Assembly (NCBI RefSeq): GCF_004804335.1
Contig: NZ_SRXY01000001.1
Location: 62,001-126,000 of the forward strand
DNA: 64,000 bases
Direction of reading: 5' to 3'
Source of the DNA: Pacificoceanicola onchidii
GTDB lineage: Bacteria; Pseudomonadota; Alphaproteobacteria; Rhodobacterales; Rhodobacteraceae
A program made the position numbers and the translations under genes. Below, piece after piece: positions 41,102 through 49,635 of the stretch (position 1 is its first letter; every line of letters starts with the position of its first letter). A model generated the notes under the pieces. That model saw only the letters and a list, made by a program, of their open reading frames with translations. It did no database searches and was not told the origin of the DNA.

Positions 41102-41394
41102 TGGGCTGTGTGTCCACGCGTCTGGCTAACTCCCTTCTCGATGCTGCACCTGCAAAATGATGGCAATGAGAAAGCGGAGGATTGGGGCCCGCGCGCCGGG
41201 CATATGCCTATTTTTTGAGCAACTCTCGAAGCGGCTTTGCCGATTCCGCCTCCTTCGAAATCTGCGCACTGCGGGACACATTATGCCCGGTTTCTCGCCG
41301 CGGCCGCGCTGACGCCACTGCACCATTGCGCCAGCACAAAAAACTGTTCATGTGAAAACACTGGCGAAAATCTGCGCGCAACGGGTCGAGTATC

Positions 41395-42423
41395 GTGAAA
41401 ATCCAAGCCCTTTTTCTGTGCCTGTGTCTGGTGGCTTGCGGAACCGTCCGGGAGTTGGACGGTCTGTCGCCGCCCGCGGAAGGCGCATCGCTTCAGACTG
41501 TGTTTGTCGCCACGCAGCGCAGCGCGGATCAGCTGGGCCAGTCCTTTGGCACGGCGCGGCAGACCGCGTTGAGTTTTGGCGAAGTGACCGTCTCCGTCCC
41601 GCCGAACCATCAGATTGGACGCATCGAATGGCAAAGCCCCACCCCGGATGCGCGCCGCGAGTTTGCCATCGTGGATGCGCAGCCGCAGGACAGCCTGAAC
41701 GGCTTTACCCGCACGGTCTTTGACCAGCAAGACGCCGTGCCGGGCGAAGTGCTTGTTTACGTGCATGGTTTCAACACCACGGCGAGCGAAGCGGTGTTTC
41801 GCATGGCGCAGATCCAGGAAGACTTCGCCCTCGACGATCCCGGCGTTCTGTTCTCCTGGCCTTCTGCCGGACTGTCCACGGGCTATGCCTATGATCGGGA
41901 CAGCGTGATTTACTCACGCGATGATCTGGTGACGGTTCTGGACGCGCTGACGCGAAAGGGGCGCCGTGTTGTGCTTGTTGCACATTCCATGGGCTCCCAT
42001 CTGGCGATGGAGGCGCTGCGGCAGGCGCGGCTGACCGGCAATGACCGCTTGGTGGACAACATCTCGGCGGTGGTTCTGATGTCGCCGGACATTGATCTGG
42101 ATGTTTTCCTGAGACAGGTGGAGGTGGCCGAACCCTTGCCGCAACCCTTCATGGTGCTGACCGCCGAACAGGACCGGGCGCTGTCGCTGTCCGGCCTGTT
42201 GACGGGGCGTCCGCGACTGGGGCGCACCATTGATCAGGGCTTGATCGGCCGGGACGACATTGCCGTTTTCGACTTCTCCAGCCTTGCCGATGGTCAGAAC
42301 TACAATCACTTCGTGCCGGTGACCTCGCCGACGGCCATCGAGTTTATCCGCTCCCTGACCATGACCGGCGAAAATGCCCCGCACAAGCTTCGCAAGTTCC
42401 TCGCTTCCTCGAAGAAGAAGTAA
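41395..42423 (+). CDS. Alpha/beta hydrolase lipoprotein (DUF900 type)
   Basis: A 342-residue predicted lipoprotein: residues 1-15 form a signal with lipobox LVAC (Cys15). The hydrolase domain has oxyanion motif VYVHGFNTTASEAVFRMAQ and the nucleophile elbow VAHSMGSH (Ser198); a late His in NHF could complete the triad. This matches the DUF900 esterase/lipase-like group. The start is GTG at 41395, with a poor ribosome site. It ends 6 bases from the convergent transaminase gene. The 293-base gap 41102-41394 upstream carries the divergent nasT promoter. Substrate unknown. Confidence 0.85.
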   Translation: MKIQALFLCLCLVACGTVRELDGLSPPAEGASLQTVFVATQRSADQLGQSFGTARQTALSFGEVTVSVPPNHQIGRIEWQSPTPDARREFAIVDAQPQDSLNGFTRTVFDQQDAVPGEVLVYVHGFNTTASEAVFRMAQIQEDFALDDPGVLFSWPSAGLSTGYAYDRDSVIYSRDDLVTVLDALTRKGRRVVLVAHSMGSHLAMEALRQARLTGNDRLVDNISAVVLMSPDIDLDVFLRQVEVAEPLPQPFMVLTAEQDRALSLSGLLTGRPRLGRTIDQGLIGRDDIAVFDFSSLADGQNYNHFVPVTSPTAIEFIRSLTMTGENAPHKLRKFLASSKKK

Positions 42424-42429
42424 GGCAGA

Positions 42430-43284
42430 TCAGGCGGAGCGCGCCATCGAGACGTAGGTTTCGCGCAATCGCGTGGCCACCTGCCCCGGCGTGCCATCGC
42501 CCAGAGGCGCACCATCGACCGCGACAACCGGGTTCACAAAGCCGGAGGAGGAGGTGGAGAACGCCTCCCGCGCGGACGTCAGTTCGGCCACGGAAAACGG
42601 GCGTTCGATGACCTTGAGCTGAAGACTCTCGGCCAGCCGCAACACCGCCTGCCGGGTGACCCCGCGCAGGATTTCGTGGTTGGCGGTGTGGGTGATGATC
42701 TCGCCTGCCTCTGTCACGATATAGGCGTTGGCCGAAGAGCCTTCGGTGATCATCCCGTCCCGCGTCATCCAGACATCGTCAAAGCCCTGTTTCTTGGCGC
42801 GGGTCTTGGCCAGCGAGGAAAACAACAGTTGCACCGTCTTGATGTCGCTGCGCGCCCAGCGGCCGTCTTCGACCAGCGCGATGGACTGGCCGCGCGCGGC
42901 CAGTGCGTTGTCGACCAAGGGTTTGTCCTGGGTGAACATCACGAGGCTGAGCGGAGCCTCCAGCCCCGAAAAATCGAAATCCCGATCCGCCTGTCCCCGG
43001 CTGACCTGCATGTAGATCAGCCCTTCGGTGATAGCGTTTCGGGTGATCATCTCTTGATGAATGTCCAGCAAAACCGCCTTGTCCGGGGCCGGTGCCATGT
43101 CCAGCTCCGCCATCGAGCGGGCCAGCCGCGCCATGTGGGCGTCGAAATCCACCAAGGCTCCGCCAACCACAGAGGTCACTTCATAGACCGCATCGGCAAA
43201 GAGAAATCCGCGGTCAAAGACGGAAATCTTCGCATCACTTTCGGGCAGGTAAGCCCCGTTCACATAAACTGTCCGCATTGTCAT
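42430..43284 (-). CDS. D-amino-acid transaminase (class IV aminotransferase)
   Basis: A 284-residue PLP enzyme. The motif GRWARSDIKTVQLL holds the PLP lysine, Lys149; FDRGFLFADAVYEV, the MQVSRG substrate segment and ITEGSSANAYIV are typical of D-alanine/D-amino-acid transaminases rather than the branched-chain enzymes. ATG at 43284 (MTMRTVYVNG) is chosen; upstream codons read into the ABC ATPase gene. It is the last gene of the ABC operon, 7 bases after the ATPase stop. The reaction is exchange of amino groups between D-amino acids and 2-oxo acids, often feeding D-glutamate or D-alanine for cell wall. Confidence 0.88.
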   Translation of the reverse strand: MTMRTVYVNGAYLPESDAKISVFDRGFLFADAVYEVTSVVGGALVDFDAHMARLARSMAELDMAPAPDKAVLLDIHQEMITRNAITEGLIYMQVSRGQADRDFDFSGLEAPLSLVMFTQDKPLVDNALAARGQSIALVEDGRWARSDIKTVQLLFSSLAKTRAKKQGFDDVWMTRDGMITEGSSANAYIVTEAGEIITHTANHEILRGVTRQAVLRLAESLQLKVIERPFSVAELTSAREAFSTSSSGFVNPVVAVDGAPLGDGTPGQVATRLRETYVSMARSA

Positions 43285-43291
43285 GTTCCGA

Positions 43292-44038
43292 TCAGAGGAT
43301 CTGGCTGAGGAATTCCTTGGTGCGCGGGTCCTGCGCATTGTCAAAGAAGGTCTCGGGGGGGCCGTGTTCGACGATCACGCCCTTGTCGGTGAAGTAGATG
43401 TGATCGGCCACTTCGCGGGCAAAGCCCATTTCGTGGGTGACAAGGATACAGGTCATGCCCTCGGCAGCCAGATCCTTGATCGTGACCAGCACTTCCTTGA
43501 CCGTCTCGGGATCAAGCGCCGCCGTGACCTCGTCAAACAACATCACGTCCGGGCTCATGGCGAGCGACCGGGCGATTGCCACGCGCTGTTGCTGCCCGCC
43601 GGAGAGCTCGCCGGGATAGCTGTTTTCCTTGCCTTCAAGCCGCACCTTGCGCAGCAACTCGCGGGCGCGGGTTTCGACCTCTGCCTTGTTCTGCTTGAGC
43701 ACCTTGACCGGGGCCATCATGACGTTCTCAAGCGCGGTCTTGTGCGGGAACAGGTTGTATTGCTGGAAAACCATGCCGACCTTCTTGCGCAGTTCCAGCC
43801 TGTCGAGATTGTCGTCATGCACCTCCTGTCCTTCGACGGTGATGGAGCCGCCCTGAATGTCGTTCAGCGCGTTGATGCAGCGGATCAGGGTTGATTTGCC
43901 CGAGCCGGAAGGGCCGATGATGCAGATCACCTCGCCCTTCATGATGTCCATGGAAACGCCCTTGAGCACTTCCAGCGAGCCAAAGGCTTTCTTGACATTG
44001 TGGATCGAGACGATGGGTTGATCGGGTGTCCAGGTCAT
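43292..44038 (-). CDS. Polar amino-acid ABC transporter ATPase (GlnQ/AapP-like)
   Basis: A 248-residue ATPase with Walker A GPSGSGKST, Q loop FQQYNLFPHKT, signature LSGGQQQR, Walker B VMLFDEVTAALDPE and H loop VTHEMGFAREVAD, all of the polar amino-acid (PAAT) class. ATG at 44038 (MTWTPDQ) is chosen because GGAGG lies 7 bases upstream. It is fourth in the operon: binding protein, two permeases, ATPase, D-amino-acid transaminase. Confidence 0.94.
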   Translation of the reverse strand: MTWTPDQPIVSIHNVKKAFGSLEVLKGVSMDIMKGEVICIIGPSGSGKSTLIRCINALNDIQGGSITVEGQEVHDDNLDRLELRKKVGMVFQQYNLFPHKTALENVMMAPVKVLKQNKAEVETRARELLRKVRLEGKENSYPGELSGGQQQRVAIARSLAMSPDVMLFDEVTAALDPETVKEVLVTIKDLAAEGMTCILVTHEMGFAREVADHIYFTDKGVIVEHGPPETFFDNAQDPRTKEFLSQIL

Positions 44039-44052
44039 AGTCGGTCCTCCGG

Positions 44053-44946
44053 TCACAGTTTCAGGGCGAATTTGCGTTCAAGCCGGATGGTCAGACGCGC
44101 AATCGGGTAGCAGTAGACAAAGAAGATCAGCAGGACGAAGCCATAGAACGGCACCAGCAGTTCGGGACGGTTGTTCTCGGCCTCGATGGCCTGCCGGGTC
44201 AGGTTCAGGATTTCCTCGACGCCGAGGATCGAGACAATGGGCGTGGCCATGGTCAGGATCGCGTACCAGTTCATCCAAGGCGGGATCATGCGTTTGATGC
44301 ACTGCGGCAGGATGATCTGGTAAAGCGTCTGGCGGCGGGTAAAGGCGAGGCTCTCGGCCGCTTCCCATTGCGCCGAAGGCACAGAGGCAATGGCCCCCCG
44401 GACGATCTCGGAGATGTTGGCCATGATCGGCAGGCCAAGCCCGATGACCGCCTTGGTCCAGTCGGGGATCGGAATGGTCACGCCGAACACGGTGACCTGG
44501 AAGGGAAAGCTCAGCATCACGATAAAGAGCAGCACCAGCCAGGGCGAGTTGCGGAAGATCTGGGTGATCCAGTAGCTCGCCACGCGGATCCCTTTGACCG
44601 GTGAGATCTGCCCAAGTCCGAGGAACACCCCCATGACCGTGCCAAAGAGCATCGTCATGACCGAGATCAGCACGGTAAAGACAAAGCCGCGCGTGATCAG
44701 GAAGGGCATCCAGCGCCAGAGCGCCTCAAGCGGGGTGGGTTTGCCCTCGCCCGTGCCTTGCGCCAGCGCCATCATCGGCCAGAGCAAGGCGGCGGTGAAG
44801 ATCAGGAAGGGAACCCAGGGCGGGATGCTGGCCAGCCAGTGGCTGAAGTTCAGAGCGCGGGGCGTGTGGCGCGCTGTGGGCGCGGGCAACAGGACGGGCA
44901 TGTCGGTGGTCGCGGGGGCCGTGAGGCCGGGAATCATGCGGCTCAT
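44053..44946 (-). CDS. Polar amino-acid ABC transporter permease
   Basis: A 297-residue HisM/GlnP-type permease. The N-terminal about 85 residues include one extra helix (about 44-62) before the usual core of 4-5 helices. The ATPase-contact loop is WEAAESLAFTRRQTLYQIILPQ. It forms the channel with the permease encoded one base upstream. It lies 14 bases from the ATPase start. Confidence 0.92.
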   Translation of the reverse strand: MSRMIPGLTAPATTDMPVLLPAPTARHTPRALNFSHWLASIPPWVPFLIFTAALLWPMMALAQGTGEGKPTPLEALWRWMPFLITRGFVFTVLISVMTMLFGTVMGVFLGLGQISPVKGIRVASYWITQIFRNSPWLVLLFIVMLSFPFQVTVFGVTIPIPDWTKAVIGLGLPIMANISEIVRGAIASVPSAQWEAAESLAFTRRQTLYQIILPQCIKRMIPPWMNWYAILTMATPIVSILGVEEILNLTRQAIEAENNRPELLVPFYGFVLLIFFVYCYPIARLTIRLERKFALKL

Positions 44947-44947
44947 G

Positions 44948-45703
44948 TCAGGCTCCGTATCCGGGGATGCGCATGGAGCGTTCCCACTTGTTCATGCCCA
45001 GCACCAGAATGCCGACCAAGGCGAGATAAGAGATGAACAGCACCAGCATCATCGGGTTCTGTGCCGAGGGAAAATCGTTCCAGATGGTGATCGACTGGTA
45101 GAGCAGTTCCGGCACCGCGATGACAAAGGCCTGTGTCGTGGTTTTCACGAGATTCACAAGGTTGTTGTTCAGGGACGGGATCGACACCCGAAGCGCCAGA
45201 GGCAGCACGATGTAGGCAAAGGTCTGAAGCCGGGTAAATCCCAGCGCCTCGCTGGCTTCCTGCGTGGATTTCGGCACTGCCTCGACGCCTGCGCGGAAGA
45301 TTTCGACGTTGAATGCCCCAGCAAAGAAGGACAGCGAAATGATCGCCCAGCCGACATTGGAAATGATCGGCACTTCGAGCCAGCCATCGGGGCTGTAGGT
45401 CGGCGTGAACCGGCCCAGCGCGAAGTAGAAGAACAAGAGCTGCACAAATGGCGGCGTGTTGCGGAAAAACTGGATGTACCCCTGCACGATACCGCGCACA
45501 ATCGCGCTGCGCGCACCCTGCATGGCGGCCCCGACGATGCCGATGATCACGCTGAAAATCACGCAGACGACGGATAGTTTGATGGTCATCCAAAGGCCAC
45601 TGATGACCTTGTTCCACTGACGCTCTTCATAGAAGAAGATGAAGTTCCACGTCGGATGGTCGGCGGCAAATTGTCGGAAAAACTCCTGGAAAGCCTCCAG
45701 CAT
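44948..45703 (-). CDS. Polar amino-acid ABC transporter permease
   Basis: A 251-residue HisQ/GlnP-type permease. The first about 30 residues are hydrophilic, then about five helices follow, with FFRNTPPFVQLLFFY and the ATPase-contact loop QEASEALGFTRLQTFAYIVLPLALR. Its stop is one base from the next permease start, so the two are translationally coupled. Confidence 0.92.
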   Translation of the reverse strand: MLEAFQEFFRQFAADHPTWNFIFFYEERQWNKVISGLWMTIKLSVVCVIFSVIIGIVGAAMQGARSAIVRGIVQGYIQFFRNTPPFVQLLFFYFALGRFTPTYSPDGWLEVPIISNVGWAIISLSFFAGAFNVEIFRAGVEAVPKSTQEASEALGFTRLQTFAYIVLPLALRVSIPSLNNNLVNLVKTTTQAFVIAVPELLYQSITIWNDFPSAQNPMMLVLFISYLALVGILVLGMNKWERSMRIPGYGA

Positions 45704-45784
45704 TCCGTCCCCTTCCTGTTGTGTGTCCTGTTCTGGCCTGCGCCCCGGATGGGACGCAGGTGCTGATTGGCGAGAGGCGCGGCG

Positions 45785-46618
45785 TTAGTCCGCGAGCCAG
45801 TCCTTGAAGCGCTCCTGCTCCTTGGCGAGGTAAGAGGTCGCCTGGATGCCCCACTTTTCCTCAAGCGCGATCAGCGTGCCGTCCACGTGCCAGTTGTACT
45901 GCATGCCCGACATAAAGCGGCCAAAGACGCAGTTTTCCTCGGCTTTCGGCACGGCCAGCGCCCAGGGGTTGTCGTCTTCGGTCGGCATCGGCATGCCAAA
46001 GCCATCCCATTCGCCCGAAGCGAGGTCAGCCATGATCGAGCTGTCGTCATAGACGAAGCCGACGCATTTCTTGTCGCGCAGAGCCTGCTTGGCTTCGGCA
46101 TTGCCGGTGAAGGCGATGACCTGCGCGCCGTAACGCTCTTCAACGATCTGGTTGTAGAACGCGCCCTGCTTGCCGCAGATCGGCTTGTCGCGGATCTGTT
46201 CCCAATCGGCAAAGGCCAACGCGTCAGGTGCCAGCAGGTTGGTGCCGGAGGTGTAGTAGTTCGGGCCCACGATGCCGACGATCTCGCGGCGGTCCTTGCG
46301 GTCGGACATGGTGGCGATCATCAGGTCGATCTTGCCCTGCTCAAGGAACTGCATCCGGTTCGAGGATTGCACCGGCACCAGCTCCAGCTCGACGCCCATC
46401 GTGTCCGCCACGTCCTGCGCCATGTCGATTTCCATGCCGACGAGGCTGCCATCCGCGTTGCGATAGCCCCAGGGTTTGTAGTCCGCCTTGACGCCGACAA
46501 CGAGCTTGCCGGAGGACATCACCTTGTTCCAGGTGTCGTTGCTGCACTCTGCCGCGGTCACGGCCGTGGTGGAACAAAGCACCGCAAAGGCGGTGGTCAG
46601 TGTGGTCAATGTCTTCAT
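45785..46618 (-). CDS. Periplasmic amino-acid-binding protein (family 3)
   Basis: A 277-residue family 3 solute-binding protein with Sec signal (1-23, AVTAAE). Motifs: GKLVVGVKADYKPWGYRNADGSLVGMEIDMAQDVAD and FLEQGKIDLMIATMSDRKDRREIVGIV. The frame continues upstream, but ATG at 46618 follows AGGGAGAG by 6 bases and gives a proper signal peptide, so that start is used. It is first in an operon with two permeases, an ATPase and a D-amino-acid transaminase, and is divergent from a LysR regulator. The ligand is not known; the transaminase makes a D- or related amino acid worth considering. Confidence 0.92.
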   Translation of the reverse strand: MKTLTTLTTAFAVLCSTTAVTAAECSNDTWNKVMSSGKLVVGVKADYKPWGYRNADGSLVGMEIDMAQDVADTMGVELELVPVQSSNRMQFLEQGKIDLMIATMSDRKDRREIVGIVGPNYYTSGTNLLAPDALAFADWEQIRDKPICGKQGAFYNQIVEERYGAQVIAFTGNAEAKQALRDKKCVGFVYDDSSIMADLASGEWDGFGMPMPTEDDNPWALAVPKAEENCVFGRFMSGMQYNWHVDGTLIALEEKWGIQATSYLAKEQERFKDWLAD

Positions 46619-46700
46619 GTCATCTCTCCCTGAGATTGTGGACGTCGTTCCGCCCGGTTTGATCCCAGCCGACGTGTCTCGGACCGGCTGGGGAAAACGT

Positions 46701-46758
46701 GGCGCAGCAATTTGCGCAACTCCACGACAAACTCCGCATAGGCATTGCAAAATTTGCA
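46701..46758. promoter_or_regulatory. Divergent LysR/ABC promoter region with TTGC palindromes
   Basis: The 190-base gap between the LysR gene and the binding-protein gene contains TGCAAA-A-TTTGCA (46746-46758), a perfect odd palindrome, and a related GCGCAGCAATTTGCGC block (46703-46716). Both share the half-site TTTGC, and both sit where LysR regulators bind to act on the divergent operon. LysR boxes are typically T-N11-A, which the first palindrome fits. Confidence 0.5.
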
Positions 46759-46808
46759 TAACGTTGGCGGTGATTGCTGCTATGATCCTCCGGAAAGGGA
46801 GGGTTTTC

Positions 46809-47702
46809 ATGGAAATAGACTGGTTGGAGGACTTTCTCGCGCTGGCCTCGGGGGGCGTTTTTTCGCGCGCCGCAGATGCCCGAAATATAAGCCAATCCGC
46901 ATTTACGCGCCGTATTCGCAACCTCGAACAATGGATTGGCCAGCCGCTGTTCGACCGGAGCGTGCATCCGGTGACGCTGACTCCGGTCGGCGAATCCTTC
47001 CGGGTGACGGCGCTGGAGACGGTGAATGCGCTCCACACGGCGCGCAGTGAAGCCCACGAAAAGCTGCAACGCGAAGGCGAGGTGATCAGCTTTGTCGCCC
47101 TGCACACGCTGGCCATCTCTTTCTTTCCCGAGTGGATCGCCGAATGCGCCCGGTCGCTGGGCACGCTGCGCAGCCGGGTCGTGGCTGCGGATTACTCGGG
47201 CTGTGTCGAAGATCTGATGACGGGAAACGCCGACTTCATGCTTGGCTATCACCACGCCTCGATCCCGACGATCACCGACAGCAGCAGCTACACATCGCTG
47301 GAAGTCGCTCGGGACACGCTTGTCGCGGTTTCGGGCGTCCATCCTGACGGAAGCCCAATCTTTGATTTGTCCGATCCCGGTCCCCTGCCCTTCCTGTGCT
47401 ATACGCGCGACAGCTTCCTTGGCCGAATGACCACCCATGTCACCGAACGCGCCGGGCTGACGGAGCGGTTTGACGTGATCTGCGAAAATTCCGTGGCCGA
47501 AGCGCTGAAATCGGCCTGCCATGCGGGGCTTGGCGTGGCCTGGGTGCCGAAACTGGCGGCGGCGGACATGCTGGAGACGGGTCAATTGGCCCGGATCAGT
47601 GCCCCCGATCAGGAATGTACCATGCAGATCCACCTCTACCGGTCGATCGAACGCAGTCGAAAGATGATCGAACGCCTGTGGTCCTACAACGCCAGCCTGT
47701 AG
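46809..47702 (+). CDS. LysR family transcriptional regulator (HypT-like)
   Basis: A 297-residue LysR regulator. The N-terminal winged HTH begins MEIDWLEDFLALASGGVFSRAADARNISQSAFTRRIRNLEQWIG, close to the HypT/YjiE subgroup, which lacks the common early arrangement. The effector domain follows from about 90. ATG at 46809 follows AAAGGGAGGG. It is divergent from the amino-acid ABC operon (gap 190 bases) and probably controls it. Convergent with the MmgE/PrpD gene downstream. Confidence 0.9.
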   Translation: MEIDWLEDFLALASGGVFSRAADARNISQSAFTRRIRNLEQWIGQPLFDRSVHPVTLTPVGESFRVTALETVNALHTARSEAHEKLQREGEVISFVALHTLAISFFPEWIAECARSLGTLRSRVVAADYSGCVEDLMTGNADFMLGYHHASIPTITDSSSYTSLEVARDTLVAVSGVHPDGSPIFDLSDPGPLPFLCYTRDSFLGRMTTHVTERAGLTERFDVICENSVAEALKSACHAGLGVAWVPKLAAADMLETGQLARISAPDQECTMQIHLYRSIERSRKMIERLWSYNASL

Positions 47703-47725
47703 CGGAGCCTTTTTTCGCAGCAGCG

Positions 47726-49066
47726 TCATGGCGCGCTCCCCATGATATCCGCAAAGAGCGCCAGCGGATTGACGGAGACCGAGACCGGCGCGGACCTTTG
47801 CCGCCCGGCGTAGTCCAAGGCAGCGGAGAACTTGGCGACAAGCGCATCATCGCCTTGCGGATTGTCCGGCATGCCTCTGGCCGAGCCACAAAACCCCGAA
47901 GCGCTGCGCCCGTCGCTCAAGGTCAGCGTCAGCCGCGCGCTCTCGGGATAGCGCTCCCGCATCTCGCCGGTTGACAGATCCGCCGCCTGGGCAACCTGCA
48001 CTTTGTCCATGAGCGCTCTTTTGGCTGGATCATGCAAGGCCTCGGGCAGCAGATCCTCGAACCGGACACGGCCATGAAGCGCAACGCAGGCCAAGGCATA
48101 GGGCAGACTGAATTGCGCCTCCTGCGGGGTTTGCGGATCAGGGAAGACGAGGCTGATAAAGACAAGCTCGGGCACGTCTGCACGGATTGCGGCAATGTCT
48201 TCCGCCCTGCACGCCAGCGACGTCATCAGGGCGTTCATCTGGTCGATTGCGGCATGGGCGGCGGAGCAGACCGGGTTGGTCTTGAACAGCAGGCCCGGAT
48301 CAACGAGGCGCCAGCGCTGCCCGAGCGTTTCCAGCGCGGACAGGTCCGCCTTGCCGCCGTTCAGCAGTTTGAGGAAGCCGCGCGCGTCCTCGAACGCCTG
48401 TTCCGGCCCGCGCAACCCGGTGCTGGCCATGCGGGCAAAGGTGATGGCGCGCCGCGCCGCGTCGCCGACGAGGAAAGGCTTGGCATCGCTGCCGAACACC
48501 GCCTTGCCGCCGCCCGTGGCCGCCGCCGCCATACCGATGGCCGATGCCATTTGCACTTCGCTCAATCCGAGCAGAACGCCCATCGCCGCCGTCGCCCCGG
48601 TCAGGCCGAAGGTGACGGTGCTCCACCAGCCCGCAAAGTAGTGATCATGGGTGCACAGATCAGCCAGCACATAGGTGATTTCCGATCCCACAACGAAGGC
48701 GCGCAGGATCTGGTCAGGCTCCGCTCCGATTTCCGCCGCAACAGCCAGAACCGCCGGGAGGATCACCGCCGAGCCATGCATGATGCCGGTGTAAGACGTG
48801 TCGTCGATGTCCCAGACGTGCGCCGCCATGCCGTTGATCGAAGCGGCCGTTTCCGCGTCTGACCGCCCTCCTGTCACCAGAGGACAAGGCCCCGCGTGCC
48901 GGGGCATGGCCGCTGCAACCCTCTTGGTGCCCGGATGCGCGCCACCGGCGATCATGGCCCCAAGGGTATCCAGCACCGCCCGCTGCCCGGCATGTGTCAC
49001 CTCCGCCGGAAACGCCGGTGGGCGTGCGGCGAAGGCCGCAAAGCGTCGGGCGATCGGCTGGCTCAT
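47726..49066 (-). CDS. MmgE/PrpD family protein
   Basis: A 446-residue protein of the MmgE/PrpD family (2-methylcitrate dehydratase, iminodisuccinate epimerase, cis-aconitate decarboxylase). The N-terminal helical domain begins ...AVLDTLGAMIAGGAHPGTK; the region DIDDTSYTGIMHGSAVILPAVLAVAAEIGA and the C-terminal KTNPVCSAAHAAID segment are typical active-site stretches. It overlaps soxG by 4 bases at 49063-49066, so it is the last gene of the sarcosine oxidase operon. No prpB or prpC is adjacent, and the context argues against propionate metabolism; the substrate is unknown. Confidence 0.88.
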   Translation of the reverse strand: MSQPIARRFAAFAARPPAFPAEVTHAGQRAVLDTLGAMIAGGAHPGTKRVAAAMPRHAGPCPLVTGGRSDAETAASINGMAAHVWDIDDTSYTGIMHGSAVILPAVLAVAAEIGAEPDQILRAFVVGSEITYVLADLCTHDHYFAGWWSTVTFGLTGATAAMGVLLGLSEVQMASAIGMAAAATGGGKAVFGSDAKPFLVGDAARRAITFARMASTGLRGPEQAFEDARGFLKLLNGGKADLSALETLGQRWRLVDPGLLFKTNPVCSAAHAAIDQMNALMTSLACRAEDIAAIRADVPELVFISLVFPDPQTPQEAQFSLPYALACVALHGRVRFEDLLPEALHDPAKRALMDKVQVAQAADLSTGEMRERYPESARLTLTLSDGRSASGFCGSARGMPDNPQGDDALVAKFSAALDYAGRQRSAPVSVSVNPLALFADIMGSAP

Positions 49067-49635
49067 GCGGCCTCTCTGACTGCGATCCCGTAGGGCAACG
49101 CGTTTTCAAACAAGATGTCCCAGACGGACTCGGCCCATGTGACCGGGACAAGAATCTCGAAAGCGTCCGGGCCGGTGCAGTGCACAAGCACCGCCACGGA
49201 ATGCAGGCCGGTTTGCAAAAACATGCCCGGCTTCAGCACATCGGGCGCGGTATCGACGGCGATCACCTGCGCCAGCACATCGCGCGCAATCGGCCCCGAC
49301 AGCGTGATGCAGGTCCGTGCATGGCCAAGATCAAGCACGGCAAGTGCCGCGCTATTGAAAGGCGTCAGGTCCTGCGGTGTCTCGAACAACATCCTGTCCG
49401 GTGCCGTGCGCCACGCGCGGACGCCTGCCGCTTGCTGCGCCTGCCGGTAGCTGCCAAGCGCGGTCAGCCCGAGTGCTTGCAGGACCGGGTCCGCGGCCTC
49501 ATCAAAATCGGACCAGCCGGCAATTTGCCAAAGCCCGGCAAGCGTACGGTTTCCAAGCACGACGCCCGCGTCACCCGGCGCGCCGAATTGTCCGGGCGTG
49601 ATCCGCTCACGCAATGGGGATCTGACCTCAACCAT
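49063..49635 (-). CDS. soxG: Sarcosine oxidase gamma subunit
   Basis: A 190-residue subunit of the heterotetrameric enzyme. It is the least conserved subunit, recognised by RSPLRERITP at the start, the LARxxxRVxxL-like MLFETPQDLTPF, and GHARTCITLSGPIARDVLAQVIAVD, as well as by its position. ATG at 49635 overlaps the soxA stop by 8 bases, with GGAG eight bases upstream. It folds like a shortened GcvT and contacts the alpha subunit. Required in structural work for the complex; direct catalytic role unclear. Confidence 0.9.
   Translation of the reverse strand: MVEVRSPLRERITPGQFGAPGDAGVVLGNRTLAGLWQIAGWSDFDEAADPVLQALGLTALGSYRQAQQAAGVRAWRTAPDRMLFETPQDLTPFNSAALAVLDLGHARTCITLSGPIARDVLAQVIAVDTAPDVLKPGMFLQTGLHSVAVLVHCTGPDAFEILVPVTWAESVWDILFENALPYGIAVREAA

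Noticed and set aside
42430-43284. Branched-chain aminotransferase instead of D-amino-acid transaminase
   Set aside because: The RWARSDIK lysine context and MQVSRG segment are those of the D-amino-acid enzymes.
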